Shown here piece after piece: positions 1 to 6,576 of a stretch of DNA of 64,000 bases; the first letter of the stretch is position 1; each line of letters opens with the position of its first letter. The notes below the pieces were generated by a model. It did no database searches. It saw only the letters and a list, made by a program, of their open reading frames with translations, and was not told the DNA's origin. A program made the translations under genes and the position numbers. Source of the DNA: SG8-41 sp964521405 (GTDB lineage Bacteria; Pseudomonadota; Gammaproteobacteria; Burkholderiales; SG8-41); contig CAZFRR010000002.1 of assembly GCA_964521405.1 (NCBI GenBank), positions 1 through 64,000 on the forward strand. The letters are read 5' to 3'.

Positions 1-152
1 ATGTCCTCGATCTGCTCCGGCTTGAATGCCGATTTTTTCATCAGGTTCCTGATGGCATCCGCTAAGAGGTCGTCGGGCCGCACCTTGGCAAGCACGCCGG
101 CGTGACGGCCAAACGGGGTGCGCAGGCCTTCGTAGAGGTAGGCATTCAGCAT
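1..152 (-). CDS. Acetyl-CoA acyltransferase (thiolase), N-terminal fragment
   Basis: The first 50 codons of a gene that runs off the left edge. The N-terminus reads YEGLRTPFGRHAGVLAKVRP, which is the characteristic start of biosynthetic and 3-oxoadipyl-CoA-type thiolases (an R-T-P-x-G-R box followed by a V-R-x-D-D-L helix). The active-site cysteine lies beyond the window. An AGGAG ribosome binding site sits about 7 nt before the ATG. It is the third gene of a minus-strand run after a crotonase and a 3-hydroxyacyl-CoA dehydrogenase, so thiolytic cleavage ending a beta-oxidation-like pathway is likely. The exact substrate (fatty acid, phenylacetate or other aromatic-derived acyl-CoA) cannot be told from this fragment. 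Confidence 0.85.
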   Translation of the reverse strand, partial: MLNAYLYEGLRTPFGRHAGVLAKVRPDDLLADAIRNLMKKSAFKPEQIED

Positions 153-196
153 GGCAATCTCCTATTCCAAACGGGGTGTCTTGGTCGTTGCGGTTA

Positions 197-1726
197 TCAG
201 GGTTCAGGAGTCAGCAGCGACACGCCCAGCCGGGCGCGCCGTGTCAGCCAGATATTGGAGCGGTAGCGTGGGTCGCCATAGATACGCTGCATGCCGGTCA
301 AGATCTTGTAGACGCGTCCGGGCCCGAGCACGTCGCCGAACTTGAACGGTCCGTTCGGGTAGTTGAGGCCCAGCGTTACCGCCTTGTCGATATCGGCGGG
401 TTGCGCGGTGCGGCTCTGGGCGATGGAGCAGCCGATGTTGACGATCATGGCGACAATGCGCTGCGCAATGAATCCGGGGCTGTCGCGGCAGACCGTCACC
501 GGCACGCCGTCCGAGGCCAGCAGGCCGTGAGCGCCGCGGCGATACGCTTCATCGGTCAACGGGGTGCCCATGAGGGTGCGGCGCTTGACCATCGGGAACA
601 AGGTATCCACCGCCACGGTGCGCCGGGGATCGAGCCCCTGCTCCACGGCGCAGGTGGTGGCATCTTCGCCGATCGGGGTCACCAGGATGAGCGCGTTGGG
701 GCCCGGCTTCGCGCCGGTTTCGAGTTGCGCTCCCAGCTTCTTCAAGAGTTCGGTCAGGACAGTGTGGCCATTCTGCTCGGCAGGACTCACCCAGACGCTG
801 CCGGAATGCGCCGCGGGCGCGGCCGGCTCCGGCGCGACAACCGGTTTCATCTCCGCATCGTAATCGTAGAAACCACGCCGGGTCTTGCGCCCCAGCACGC
901 CGGCTTCGTAGCGGGCGCGCATGATGAGGTTGGGACGGTAGCGCGACTCCTGGAAAAACTGGTTGTAGATGAGCTCGGAGGCGGGCTGGGTCACGTCGAG
1001 GCCGGTCAGGTCCATGAGTTCGAACGGTCCCATGCGAAAGCCACCGACATCCCGCATCACGCGGTCCACCTCGACAAAGCTCGCTACCCCTTCATGGACC
1101 AGGTGCGACGCTTCCAGCGTGAACCCCCGCCCCACCTGGTTGACCAGGAAACCCGGCGCGTCCTTCAGCCGCACCGGCTCGCGCGTCATGCGGCGGCCGA
1201 TCGTCATCAGCGCGTCGGCAACCCAGGGCTCGGTCTGCAAGCCCTCGATCACCTCGACCAGTTTCATCAGAGGGACCGGGTTGAAGAAATGAAAACCGGC
1301 AAAACGCTGCGGCGTTTTCATCTTCGAGGCGATCGAGGTGACCGAGAGCGAAGAGGTGTTGGTCGCGAGTATGCATTCCGGCGCGACCACCGACTCCAGC
1401 TCGGCAAACAGTTTTTGCTTGGCGTCCAGGTTCTCGACGATGACCTCGATCACCGCATGGCAGGGTTTCATGTCCGATGGGCCGCCGACGATCTTGATCC
1501 GGCTGACTGCAGCCGCCGCCTCGTCCTTCGTGATCGAGCCCTTCTCCGCCGCCCGCGCCAGCATCTTGTCCACGAAGTCACGCGCTTCCTCGGCCGCGCC
1601 AGGCCGGCTGTCGGTCATCAGGACCTGCATGCCGCCGGCTGCGGCCACCTGCGCGATGCCCCTGCCCATGGCGCCTGTGCCGATCACGCCCACAGTGAGA
1701 TCGGCGCGGTTTGCGTCAAATGCCAT
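197..1726 (-). CDS. 3-hydroxyacyl-CoA dehydrogenase, PaaH/PaaC-like long form
   Basis: A 509-residue NAD-dependent 3-hydroxyacyl-CoA dehydrogenase. The Rossmann motif GxGxxG is at residues 16-21, an acidic residue follows at the end of beta-2 (TDSR, near 39), and the catalytic-histidine block GFHFFNP is at 144-150. A second 3HCDH helical domain occupies the C-terminal third (DSPGFIAQRI, then LGLNYPNGP). The length and duplicated C-terminal domain match the roughly 500-residue PaaH/PaaC group rather than the 280-residue short form. The gene lies 39 bp after the crotonase and 44 bp before the thiolase, so all three are probably cotranscribed. Family assignment is firm. The phenylacetate pathway is only suggested, because no paa ring-epoxidation genes are in view. 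Confidence 0.88.
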   Translation of the reverse strand: MAFDANRADLTVGVIGTGAMGRGIAQVAAAGGMQVLMTDSRPGAAEEARDFVDKMLARAAEKGSITKDEAAAAVSRIKIVGGPSDMKPCHAVIEVIVENLDAKQKLFAELESVVAPECILATNTSSLSVTSIASKMKTPQRFAGFHFFNPVPLMKLVEVIEGLQTEPWVADALMTIGRRMTREPVRLKDAPGFLVNQVGRGFTLEASHLVHEGVASFVEVDRVMRDVGGFRMGPFELMDLTGLDVTQPASELIYNQFFQESRYRPNLIMRARYEAGVLGRKTRRGFYDYDAEMKPVVAPEPAAPAAHSGSVWVSPAEQNGHTVLTELLKKLGAQLETGAKPGPNALILVTPIGEDATTCAVEQGLDPRRTVAVDTLFPMVKRRTLMGTPLTDEAYRRGAHGLLASDGVPVTVCRDSPGFIAQRIVAMIVNIGCSIAQSRTAQPADIDKAVTLGLNYPNGPFKFGDVLGPGRVYKILTGMQRIYGDPRYRSNIWLTRRARLGVSLLTPEP

Positions 1727-1765
1727 GATTTCCCCTGCGATGGAATCTAAACGCCGCCGATATCA

Positions 1766-2581
1766 TCAACGGCCCTTGAACTGCGGTTTGCGTTTTTCCA
1801 TGAACGCGGTTTGCCCTTCCTTGTAGTCTGCGCTTTCGAAGCAGGCATCCACCATGTGCTGGCACAAAGCGAGATCGCACTGCGAATCGTCCTTGCCGAG
1901 CTCGATCAGCGAGCGCTTTACCGCGGCGATGGTCAGCGGCGCATTAACGGCCATGCTGTTGGCGTAGTCGAGCGTATAGGACTCCAGATCGCCGGCAGGC
2001 ACGACGCGGTTCACCAGGCCCATCTGCAGCGCCTCCTGAGCGGAAAACTGGCGCGCCGTGAAGAAGATCTCGGCGGTGAAAGCCGGACCGACGATGCTGG
2101 CAAGGCGCTTGATGCCGTCGAACCGGTAGCCCAGGCCCAGCTTGGCCGCCGGCACGCCAAAGCGCGCATCTTCCGCCGCGATGCGAATGTCGCAACCGAC
2201 CGCGACTGCGGTGCCGCCACCGATGCAATAGCCGCGGACCATCGCGATCGTGGGCTTCGCGCACTCGCGCAGCGCCCGGCTCGCGGCGTCGGCGGCTTCG
2301 TTATAGGCCTTCACCGCCTCCGCGCTGGAGCGCTTCTCCTTGAACTGGGAAATGTCGGCGCCGGCGCTGAAGGCCTTCTCCCCGGTCCCCTTGAAAACGA
2401 TGACGCGCACCTCGGGATCCCGGGTGTAGGCATCCAGCACGATCGGGAACGATTGCCACATTTCGTACGATGTCGCGTTGTGGCGCTCGGGGTTATTGAA
2501 GATGACCCAGCCGATTGCACCTTCTTTCCTGGCGATCAGCTTGTCGGTAAGGGTCTGAAGCGGCGCTACTGGATGATTCAT
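1766..2581 (-). CDS. Enoyl-CoA hydratase/isomerase-family protein lacking both canonical catalytic glutamates
   Basis: A 271-residue crotonase-fold protein. The CoA-binding and oxyanion elements are clear: FSAGADISQF at 71-80 and CIGGG at 119-123. The two glutamates used by classical hydratases are absent: the position after GGGx is Ala125, where rat mitochondrial hydratase has Glu144, and the PE motif is Pro144-Ala145, where rat has Glu164. It is the first gene of the minus-strand operon with the dehydrogenase and thiolase, which argues for a role in acyl-CoA catabolism, but the reaction could be isomerisation, decarboxylation or hydration by other residues. It is transcribed divergently from the Bug protein gene, with 122 bp between the start codons. 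Confidence 0.82.
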   Translation of the reverse strand: MNHPVAPLQTLTDKLIARKEGAIGWVIFNNPERHNATSYEMWQSFPIVLDAYTRDPEVRVIVFKGTGEKAFSAGADISQFKEKRSSAEAVKAYNEAADAASRALRECAKPTIAMVRGYCIGGGTAVAVGCDIRIAAEDARFGVPAAKLGLGYRFDGIKRLASIVGPAFTAEIFFTARQFSAQEALQMGLVNRVVPAGDLESYTLDYANSMAVNAPLTIAAVKRSLIELGKDDSQCDLALCQHMVDACFESADYKEGQTAFMEKRKPQFKGR

Positions 2582-2703
2582 GTCGGGTTTCCGATGAGCT
2601 CGCGAGGCGTGTAGTTTAGCCGATTCGGGGCGTCCGTTGAGAAGCGGGAGACCCCGTTGTGATAAATTGGCATGAAGATTCTCGAGACATGGTGGAGGAG
2701 AAC

Positions 2704-3672
2704 ATGCGGCGGTTGGCTATTGCATGCGGCGCGATCGTCCTCTGGCTGATCTGTCTTGCGGCGCCGGCGCAGAACTACCCGGCCAAGCCGATCCGGCTGA
2801 TCGTCCCCTACCCGCCCGGCGGCCCAACGGATCTCGTCGGCCGCGCGATGGGGCAGAAGCTGACGGAGGCCTGGGGGCAGCAAGTCGTGGTGGAAAACCG
2901 CGCCGGCGCCGCCAGCGCGGTCGGCACCGAGGTTGCCGCACGCTCGGCTGCGGACGGCTATACCCTGCTGCTGGGCACTTCAGCCGGCTTCTGCATCAAC
3001 CCCGCGCTGGGCGGCAAGCTGCCCTACGACCCGGAGCGCGATTTTGCGCCGATCAGCCTGCTCGTAATCAATCCGCAGATCCTGGTGGTGCATCCCTCGC
3101 TGCCGGTGCATTCGGTGAAAGGATTGATCGCGCTGGCAAAGGGCCGTCCCGGTCAAATCAACTATGCGTCTGTCGGCAATGCCAGCCCGCAACACCTCGG
3201 CATGGAAATGCTGAAAAGCATGACCGGCATCGACATGGTTCACGTCCCCTACAAGGGAACGGCGCCGGCGGTCACGGATATCCTGGCAGGCAACGTCTCG
3301 TTGATGTTCAACAGCATGCCCTCGGTGCTGCCCCAGGCGAATGCCGGCAGGTTGAGGGGCATAGCGGTGGGCAGCGCCAGGCGCTCACCGGCCGCACCGG
3401 ATATACCGACGGTGGCGGAGGCAGGGGTCCCGGGATTTGAATACGTGACCTGGTACGGCTTGTTTGCTCCCGCCGGCACCCCACGCGACATCGTGAACCG
3501 GTTGAATGCCCAAGTCGCCAGGATTCTGTCCGACCCGGAACTGTCCCGGCGTTTTTCGAGTCAAGGCGCGGAACCGATGAGCAACACTCCCGAGCAACTG
3601 GCGCAATATCGACGCGCGGAATTCGAGCGTTGGCGCAGGCTGATCTCGGAGTTGAAGCTGAAGGTGGAATGA
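2704..3672 (+). CDS. Bug/TctC-family periplasmic solute-binding protein
   Basis: A 322-residue tripartite-tricarboxylate-transporter binding protein. I chose the ATG at 2704 over one at 2659 because a GGAGGAG ribosome binding site lies just before it and it begins directly with a signal peptide (charged MRR, hydrophobic IVLWLICLAA, cleavage near APAQ, residue 22). The mature part has the family blocks YPAKPIRLIVPYPPGGPTD and VHVPYKGTAPA, the second being typical of the ligand-binding lobe. No TctA or TctB membrane genes are adjacent, which is the usual orphan state in Burkholderiales, where dozens of Bug paralogs occur. The ligand, usually a carboxylate, cannot be predicted. Confidence 0.9.
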   Translation: MRRLAIACGAIVLWLICLAAPAQNYPAKPIRLIVPYPPGGPTDLVGRAMGQKLTEAWGQQVVVENRAGAASAVGTEVAARSAADGYTLLLGTSAGFCINPALGGKLPYDPERDFAPISLLVINPQILVVHPSLPVHSVKGLIALAKGRPGQINYASVGNASPQHLGMEMLKSMTGIDMVHVPYKGTAPAVTDILAGNVSLMFNSMPSVLPQANAGRLRGIAVGSARRSPAAPDIPTVAEAGVPGFEYVTWYGLFAPAGTPRDIVNRLNAQVARILSDPELSRRFSSQGAEPMSNTPEQLAQYRRAEFERWRRLISELKLKVE

Positions 3673-3674
3673 TC

Positions 3675-3696
3675 GCCCGGCGCCTCCGCGCCGGGC
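3675..3696. terminator. Perfect 9-bp GC hairpin between convergent genes
   Basis: GCCCGGCGC, a CTCC loop, then GCGCCGGGC. The hairpin begins 3 bp after the stop of the Bug gene and ends 10 bp from the stop of the universal stress gene that converges on it, so it could end both transcripts. No T-tract follows on either strand, so intrinsic termination would be weak. Confidence 0.5.
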
Positions 3697-3706
3697 TGGC
3701 GCCGCT

Positions 3707-4150
3707 TCAGCGCACGATCAGGACGGGAATCTTCGAGTGCAGCAGCACCTTGGCTGTCTCGCTGCCGAGCAGCAGGCTGGACAAGCCACGGCGGCCATGA
3801 GAGGCCATCAGGATGAGGTCGCACTTTTTTTTTCGCGCCGCCGCGATGATTTTCTGATACGGCAGGTCGCTCGCCACGCACAGCGTCGAGCAGCGCACGC
3901 CGCGAGTGCGCGCCTGGCGGGCAATCTCGTCCAGCATTTTCAGCGCCCGCGACCGGCCTTCGTCCTCGAAGCGTTTCTTCAGGGCGGGGCTCAGCATCGT
4001 GATGCCTTCATCCACCATGAGCTTGAACTCGGGCACGACGTGAATTGCCGTCACGCGGGCCCGGCTTTTCCTCGCGAGATCGATGCCGCGCTTGACCGCC
4101 CTCCCGGAGAGCTTCGATCCGTCAGTGGGCAGTAGTATGTGCTTGAACAT
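3707..4150 (-). CDS. Universal stress protein, UspA family
   Basis: A 147-residue single Usp domain. It opens with the beta strand and loop FKHILLPTDGS (residues 2-12) and ends with the nucleotide-binding signature: Ala116-x2-Gly119-x9-Gly129-Ser130, then VLLHSKIPVLIVR. The G-x2-G-x9-G-S motif is that of ATP-binding Usp proteins (the MJ0577 type), with Ala for the first Gly. A run of nine A residues (T at 3825-3833 on the plus strand) codes for Lys107-Lys109 and could be prone to slippage. The role is presumably general stress tolerance. It converges with the Bug gene and has the DUF1178 gene upstream on the same strand. Confidence 0.92.
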   Translation of the reverse strand: MFKHILLPTDGSKLSGRAVKRGIDLARKSRARVTAIHVVPEFKLMVDEGITMLSPALKKRFEDEGRSRALKMLDEIARQARTRGVRCSTLCVASDLPYQKIIAAARKKKCDLILMASHGRRGLSSLLLGSETAKVLLHSKIPVLIVR

Positions 4151-4205
4151 GGAACCTCCTCCTCGATCCGATTAACGGCGGGCCTGGACGAGCGCTGGCC
4201 ACGAG

Positions 4206-4658
4206 TCAGTGCGTCTTGCTCAGGCGATGAACGGGAATGGGGAGCGCGACGACCTCGATCCCCTCATCCGTCAGCGCCTCGATCTCGTCGCGCGATGCGG
4301 TTCCGCGAATGCGGCGCTCGGGCGCTTCCTGGTAGTGAATCCTGCGGGCCTGCTCCGGGAACGCCGCGCCGACGTCCTCGGTGTTCTCGATGATGTGCTC
4401 GACCAGCTTCACAAGCACCTCGCCGCCGACGTTGGCATACTGCTGCGGCGTGGGGGCAGCAGGCTCGGCGCGCGCCGGGCGCCGTTCCTGCGCGCCGGTC
4501 CTGATATGGGCGGCATGCAGCATGCGCGAGATATTGGCGTTGCCGCACAGCGGGCAGGTCACGAGCTTCGCTCCCAGCTGGCGCTCGAAATCCTCGTTCG
4601 AGGCGAACCAACCCTCGAAACGGTGGCTGTTCTCGCATCCCAGATTAAAAACAATCAC
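4206..4658 (-). CDS. DUF1178 family protein
   Basis: A 150-residue cytosolic protein of the DUF1178 family found across alpha- and betaproteobacteria. It begins MIVFNLGCENSHRFEGWFAS, with Cys8 followed by a CPLC pair at Cys35 and Cys38, which suggests a small metal site. The C-terminal half carries the family block on VEHIIENTEDVGAAFPEQAR, then charged EAPERRIRGTAS. The middle (about 55-75) is Ala/Pro/Arg-rich and probably a disordered linker. No function is established for the family. It lies 55 bp upstream of the universal stress gene on the same strand; a shared transcript is possible but not shown. Confidence 0.85.
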   Translation of the reverse strand: MIVFNLGCENSHRFEGWFASNEDFERQLGAKLVTCPLCGNANISRMLHAAHIRTGAQERRPARAEPAAPTPQQYANVGGEVLVKLVEHIIENTEDVGAAFPEQARRIHYQEAPERRIRGTASRDEIEALTDEGIEVVALPIPVHRLSKTH

Positions 4659-4903
4659 GATCTTCCCTGTGTCCTGTCATGACCCGTTACGGGATAACTG
4701 TTGAATTTGACAGCGAAATTTATGCCAAGATCCCAGTATCAGCCAAATCATGCCATAAAGCAGCAATGCTACAAAACCTGAGGCTCCACGCCTTCAAATA
4801 CCACCACAGATCGGGGACAGGCTGAATTCGGTGCCCAAGAGCGGATACCCTTCACAGCGATGGTGTCTGAAGCCTAACTCGAACCAGCACGAATCTATCG
4901 AGA

Positions 4904-4988
4904 TGGTGGGCGAGACCGGATTCGAACCGGCATGGCTTGCGCCGAGGCATTTTAAGTGCCTTGTGTATCCCAATTCCACCACTCGCCC
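4904..4988 (-). tRNA. tRNA-Leu(UAA)
   Basis: An 85-nt class II tRNA. The acceptor GGGCGAG pairs with CTCGCCC, and CCA is encoded. The D stem is GUG/CAC, the anticodon stem AGGCA/UGCCU with loop CUUAAAA (anticodon UAA), the variable arm GGC-GCAA-GCC, and the T arm carries UUCGAAU. The gene is uninterrupted, so the group I intron sometimes found in tRNA-Leu(UAA) is absent. It corresponds to leuZ in the pgsA-glyW-cysT-leuZ order of E. coli, but is separated from tRNA-Cys here by the HNH gene. Confidence 0.95.
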
Positions 4989-4994
4989 GCCGTA

Positions 4995-5597
4995 CTAACT
5001 CTTCGATGATTTTAACAGCCAGCTTCTGACGGTATCTGTCGAGATTTTCTTCTCCCTGGCGTAAGCCGCCATACTACCGCAGCGTTTGACCCCTGCCCTC
5101 ACCTCGTCCGCCGGGGGGATGTGTGGATACTTGGTGTTTTTCCCGCGATACGTTGGCGTGAGGGCATGGCAATTTGGGCAAATCATGCGCAAGTTGTCGA
5201 ACTGGTTGTTCGTCTTGTCGCCGTCAACGTGATCCAGTTCCAGCGGCATTGGGCTTCCCAGCCATTCACCGCCGCCACAACTTGAGCAAATCGGCTGCAG
5301 TAGTCCCTCGCGGAGCAACCGTTTCCTCAGTTTGTTACTCTGGTAGAAGGCGCCACTTCGCAGAATGCTTTCCAAGGACCGCCGCGGCGCGTGTGGATTG
5401 GTCTTTCCGCGCAGGTGTGCCTGTCCGGTCCAGTGCTGCGTATCGAGCTTGAGCGTCTTGATAATTGCCTTAACTTGTTCGTAATTGCCGCCGGCAGCCC
5501 GCAATCCCAATCGACGCAGTACTTGTGCCATGCTGGTTGATTCAGCCACTGAGGCGATCAGATTCACATCTGTCCAGCTTCGGTGCCGTCCCCGCAT
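4995..5597 (-). CDS. HNH endonuclease inserted in the tRNA cluster
   Basis: A 200-residue protein with a central HNH nuclease domain: zinc ligands Cys104-x2-Cys107, the core LELDHVDGDKTNN with His123, then ICPNCHA (Cys140, Cys143, His144) and TPTYRGKN. The N-terminal 60 residues (VLRRLGLRAAGGNYEQVK) resemble a helix-turn-helix seen in phage-type HNH proteins, and the C-terminus (MAAYAREKKISTDTVRSWL) is a second HTH-like segment. The gene lies between tRNA-Cys and tRNA-Leu, 7 bp before the latter, breaking an otherwise conserved tRNA array, and has an AT-rich 5' flank. It is probably a mobile or homing-type passenger. No ribosome binding site is evident before the ATG, and no partner restriction or methylase gene is adjacent. 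Confidence 0.8.
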   Translation of the reverse strand: MRGRHRSWTDVNLIASVAESTSMAQVLRRLGLRAAGGNYEQVKAIIKTLKLDTQHWTGQAHLRGKTNPHAPRRSLESILRSGAFYQSNKLRKRLLREGLLQPICSSCGGGEWLGSPMPLELDHVDGDKTNNQFDNLRMICPNCHALTPTYRGKNTKYPHIPPADEVRAGVKRCGSMAAYAREKKISTDTVRSWLLKSSKS

Positions 5598-5636
5598 GTG
5601 TATTCGGAAATTTTTTGATTGTGATAATTAAAAAGA

Positions 5637-5668
5637 ATTATAGCAGACGCTTGTGGATGATAAAACAG
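5637..5668 (-). promoter_or_regulatory. Possible sigma-70 promoter for the HNH gene
   Basis: On the minus strand a perfect TATAAT (plus-strand 5637-5642) lies about 40 nt before the HNH start codon in a strikingly AT-rich stretch. A poor -35 match (TTTATC) lies 17 nt further upstream. The -10 alone is convincing. Confidence 0.3.
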
Positions 5669-5734
5669 AAGCCTCTTCCATTGTTACCAAATATCCCGCA
5701 AACGAGGGAGTTCATGTGCAGGTGTTAAGGGGAT

Positions 5735-5808
5735 TGGAGGCGGGGGTCGGAATCGAACCGGCGTACACGGCTTTGCAGGCCGCTGCATGACCACTCTGCC
5801 ACCCCGCC
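5735..5808 (-). tRNA. tRNA-Cys(GCA)
   Basis: A 74-nt tRNA with acceptor GGCGGGG/CCCCGCC, discriminator U and encoded CCA. The anticodon loop is CUGCAAA, giving GCA; the T loop is UUCGAUU. It stands between tRNA-Gly and the HNH gene, in the place of E. coli cysT. Confidence 0.95.
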
Positions 5809-5881
5809 GCTGAAACAGAAACTAAAAGGGGACAACGAAGCTTCAAACCGCCCAAGCGGTCTTCGTTATCCCCGGGAATTC

Positions 5882-5957
5882 TGGAGCGGGAAAGGAGTCT
5901 CGAACTCCCGACCTCAACCTTGGCAAGGTTGCGCTCTACCAACTGAGCTATTCCCGC
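5882..5957 (-). tRNA. tRNA-Gly(GCC)
   Basis: A 76-nt tRNA with acceptor GCGGGAA/TTCCCGC, D arm AGCUCAGUUGGUAGAGC, anticodon loop UUGCCAA (GCC), T loop UUCGAGA and encoded CCA. It follows pgsA by 49 bp, as glyW does in E. coli, and is likely cotranscribed with pgsA and tRNA-Cys. Confidence 0.96.
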
Positions 5958-6006
5958 GTTTCGTAAGGAAAATTATACGTCAGCCGGCCCTGCTCCGGCA
6001 ACCCTG

Positions 6007-6576
6007 TCAGGACTTGCGCCAGGCGAGTGGCAGGGCCACCTTAAGGTAATAGATCATGGATGCAAGCGTTAACAGCGCGGCAAGAATAATCAACCAGGTC
6101 CCGAGCCACTGCGGGTTGAAGGCGCCGATGTTGTCGTGGTAGAGCAGCAACGGTATCGCCACCATCTGCGACACGGTCTTGATTTTGCCGAGAAACGACA
6201 CGGCAACGCTCCTGCCCGCGCCGATCTGGGCCATCCATTCCCGCAGCGCCGAGATCGTGATTTCGCGACCGATGATGATGAGCGCGATGATCGCGTCCAC
6301 TCGCTCGAGCTGCACCAGGATGATCAAAGCCGCAGCTACCATCAGCTTGTCGGCAACCGGGTCGAGGAAAGCGCCAAAGGCGGACATCTGGTTCAACTTC
6401 CGCGCGAGCCAGCCATCGAGCCAGTCGGTAACCGCCGCAACGGTGAAGAGTATGGTCGCCACCAGGTTCTGGTTCGGCCCGCTGACCCAGCTCTTCTCGA
6501 AATAAAAGATGCCGACAAACAGCGGGATCAGCAGGATCCGCAGCCAGGTCAGCAGGTTGGGCAGGTTGAGTGGCAT
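6007..6576 (-). CDS. pgsA: CDP-diacylglycerol-glycerol-3-phosphate 3-phosphatidyltransferase
   Basis: A 189-residue integral membrane enzyme making phosphatidylglycerol phosphate from CDP-diacylglycerol and glycerol-3-phosphate, the committed step to phosphatidylglycerol and cardiolipin. The CDP-alcohol phosphotransferase motif is complete: Asp54-Gly55-x2-Ala58-Arg59-x8-Gly68-x3-Asp72-x3-Asp76. The N-terminus NLPNLLTWLRILLIP is the usual PgsA start, and several hydrophobic segments follow. Its ATG overlaps the uvrC stop as TGATG, so the two are translationally coupled, and tRNA-Gly follows. This uvrC-pgsA-tRNA order is shared with enterobacteria. Confidence 0.97.
   Translation of the reverse strand: MPLNLPNLLTWLRILLIPLFVGIFYFEKSWVSGPNQNLVATILFTVAAVTDWLDGWLARKLNQMSAFGAFLDPVADKLMVAAALIILVQLERVDAIIALIIIGREITISALREWMAQIGAGRSVAVSFLGKIKTVSQMVAIPLLLYHDNIGAFNPQWLGTWLIILAALLTLASMIYYLKVALPLAWRKS

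Noticed and set aside
176..1750. A 524-codon plus-strand open frame opposite the 3-hydroxyacyl-CoA dehydrogenase.
   Set aside because: It is antisense to a gene with clear family motifs. In high-GC coding DNA the opposite strand often stays open; the translation is Arg/His/Gly-rich with no recognisable domain.
4794..4982. A 62-codon minus-strand frame.
   Set aside because: Most of it is the tRNA-Leu gene read as protein.
4904..4988. A group I intron in tRNA-Leu(UAA), suspected because that tRNA is a known intron host and an HNH gene is adjacent.
   Set aside because: The anticodon arm is contiguous and fully paired, so there is no intron.
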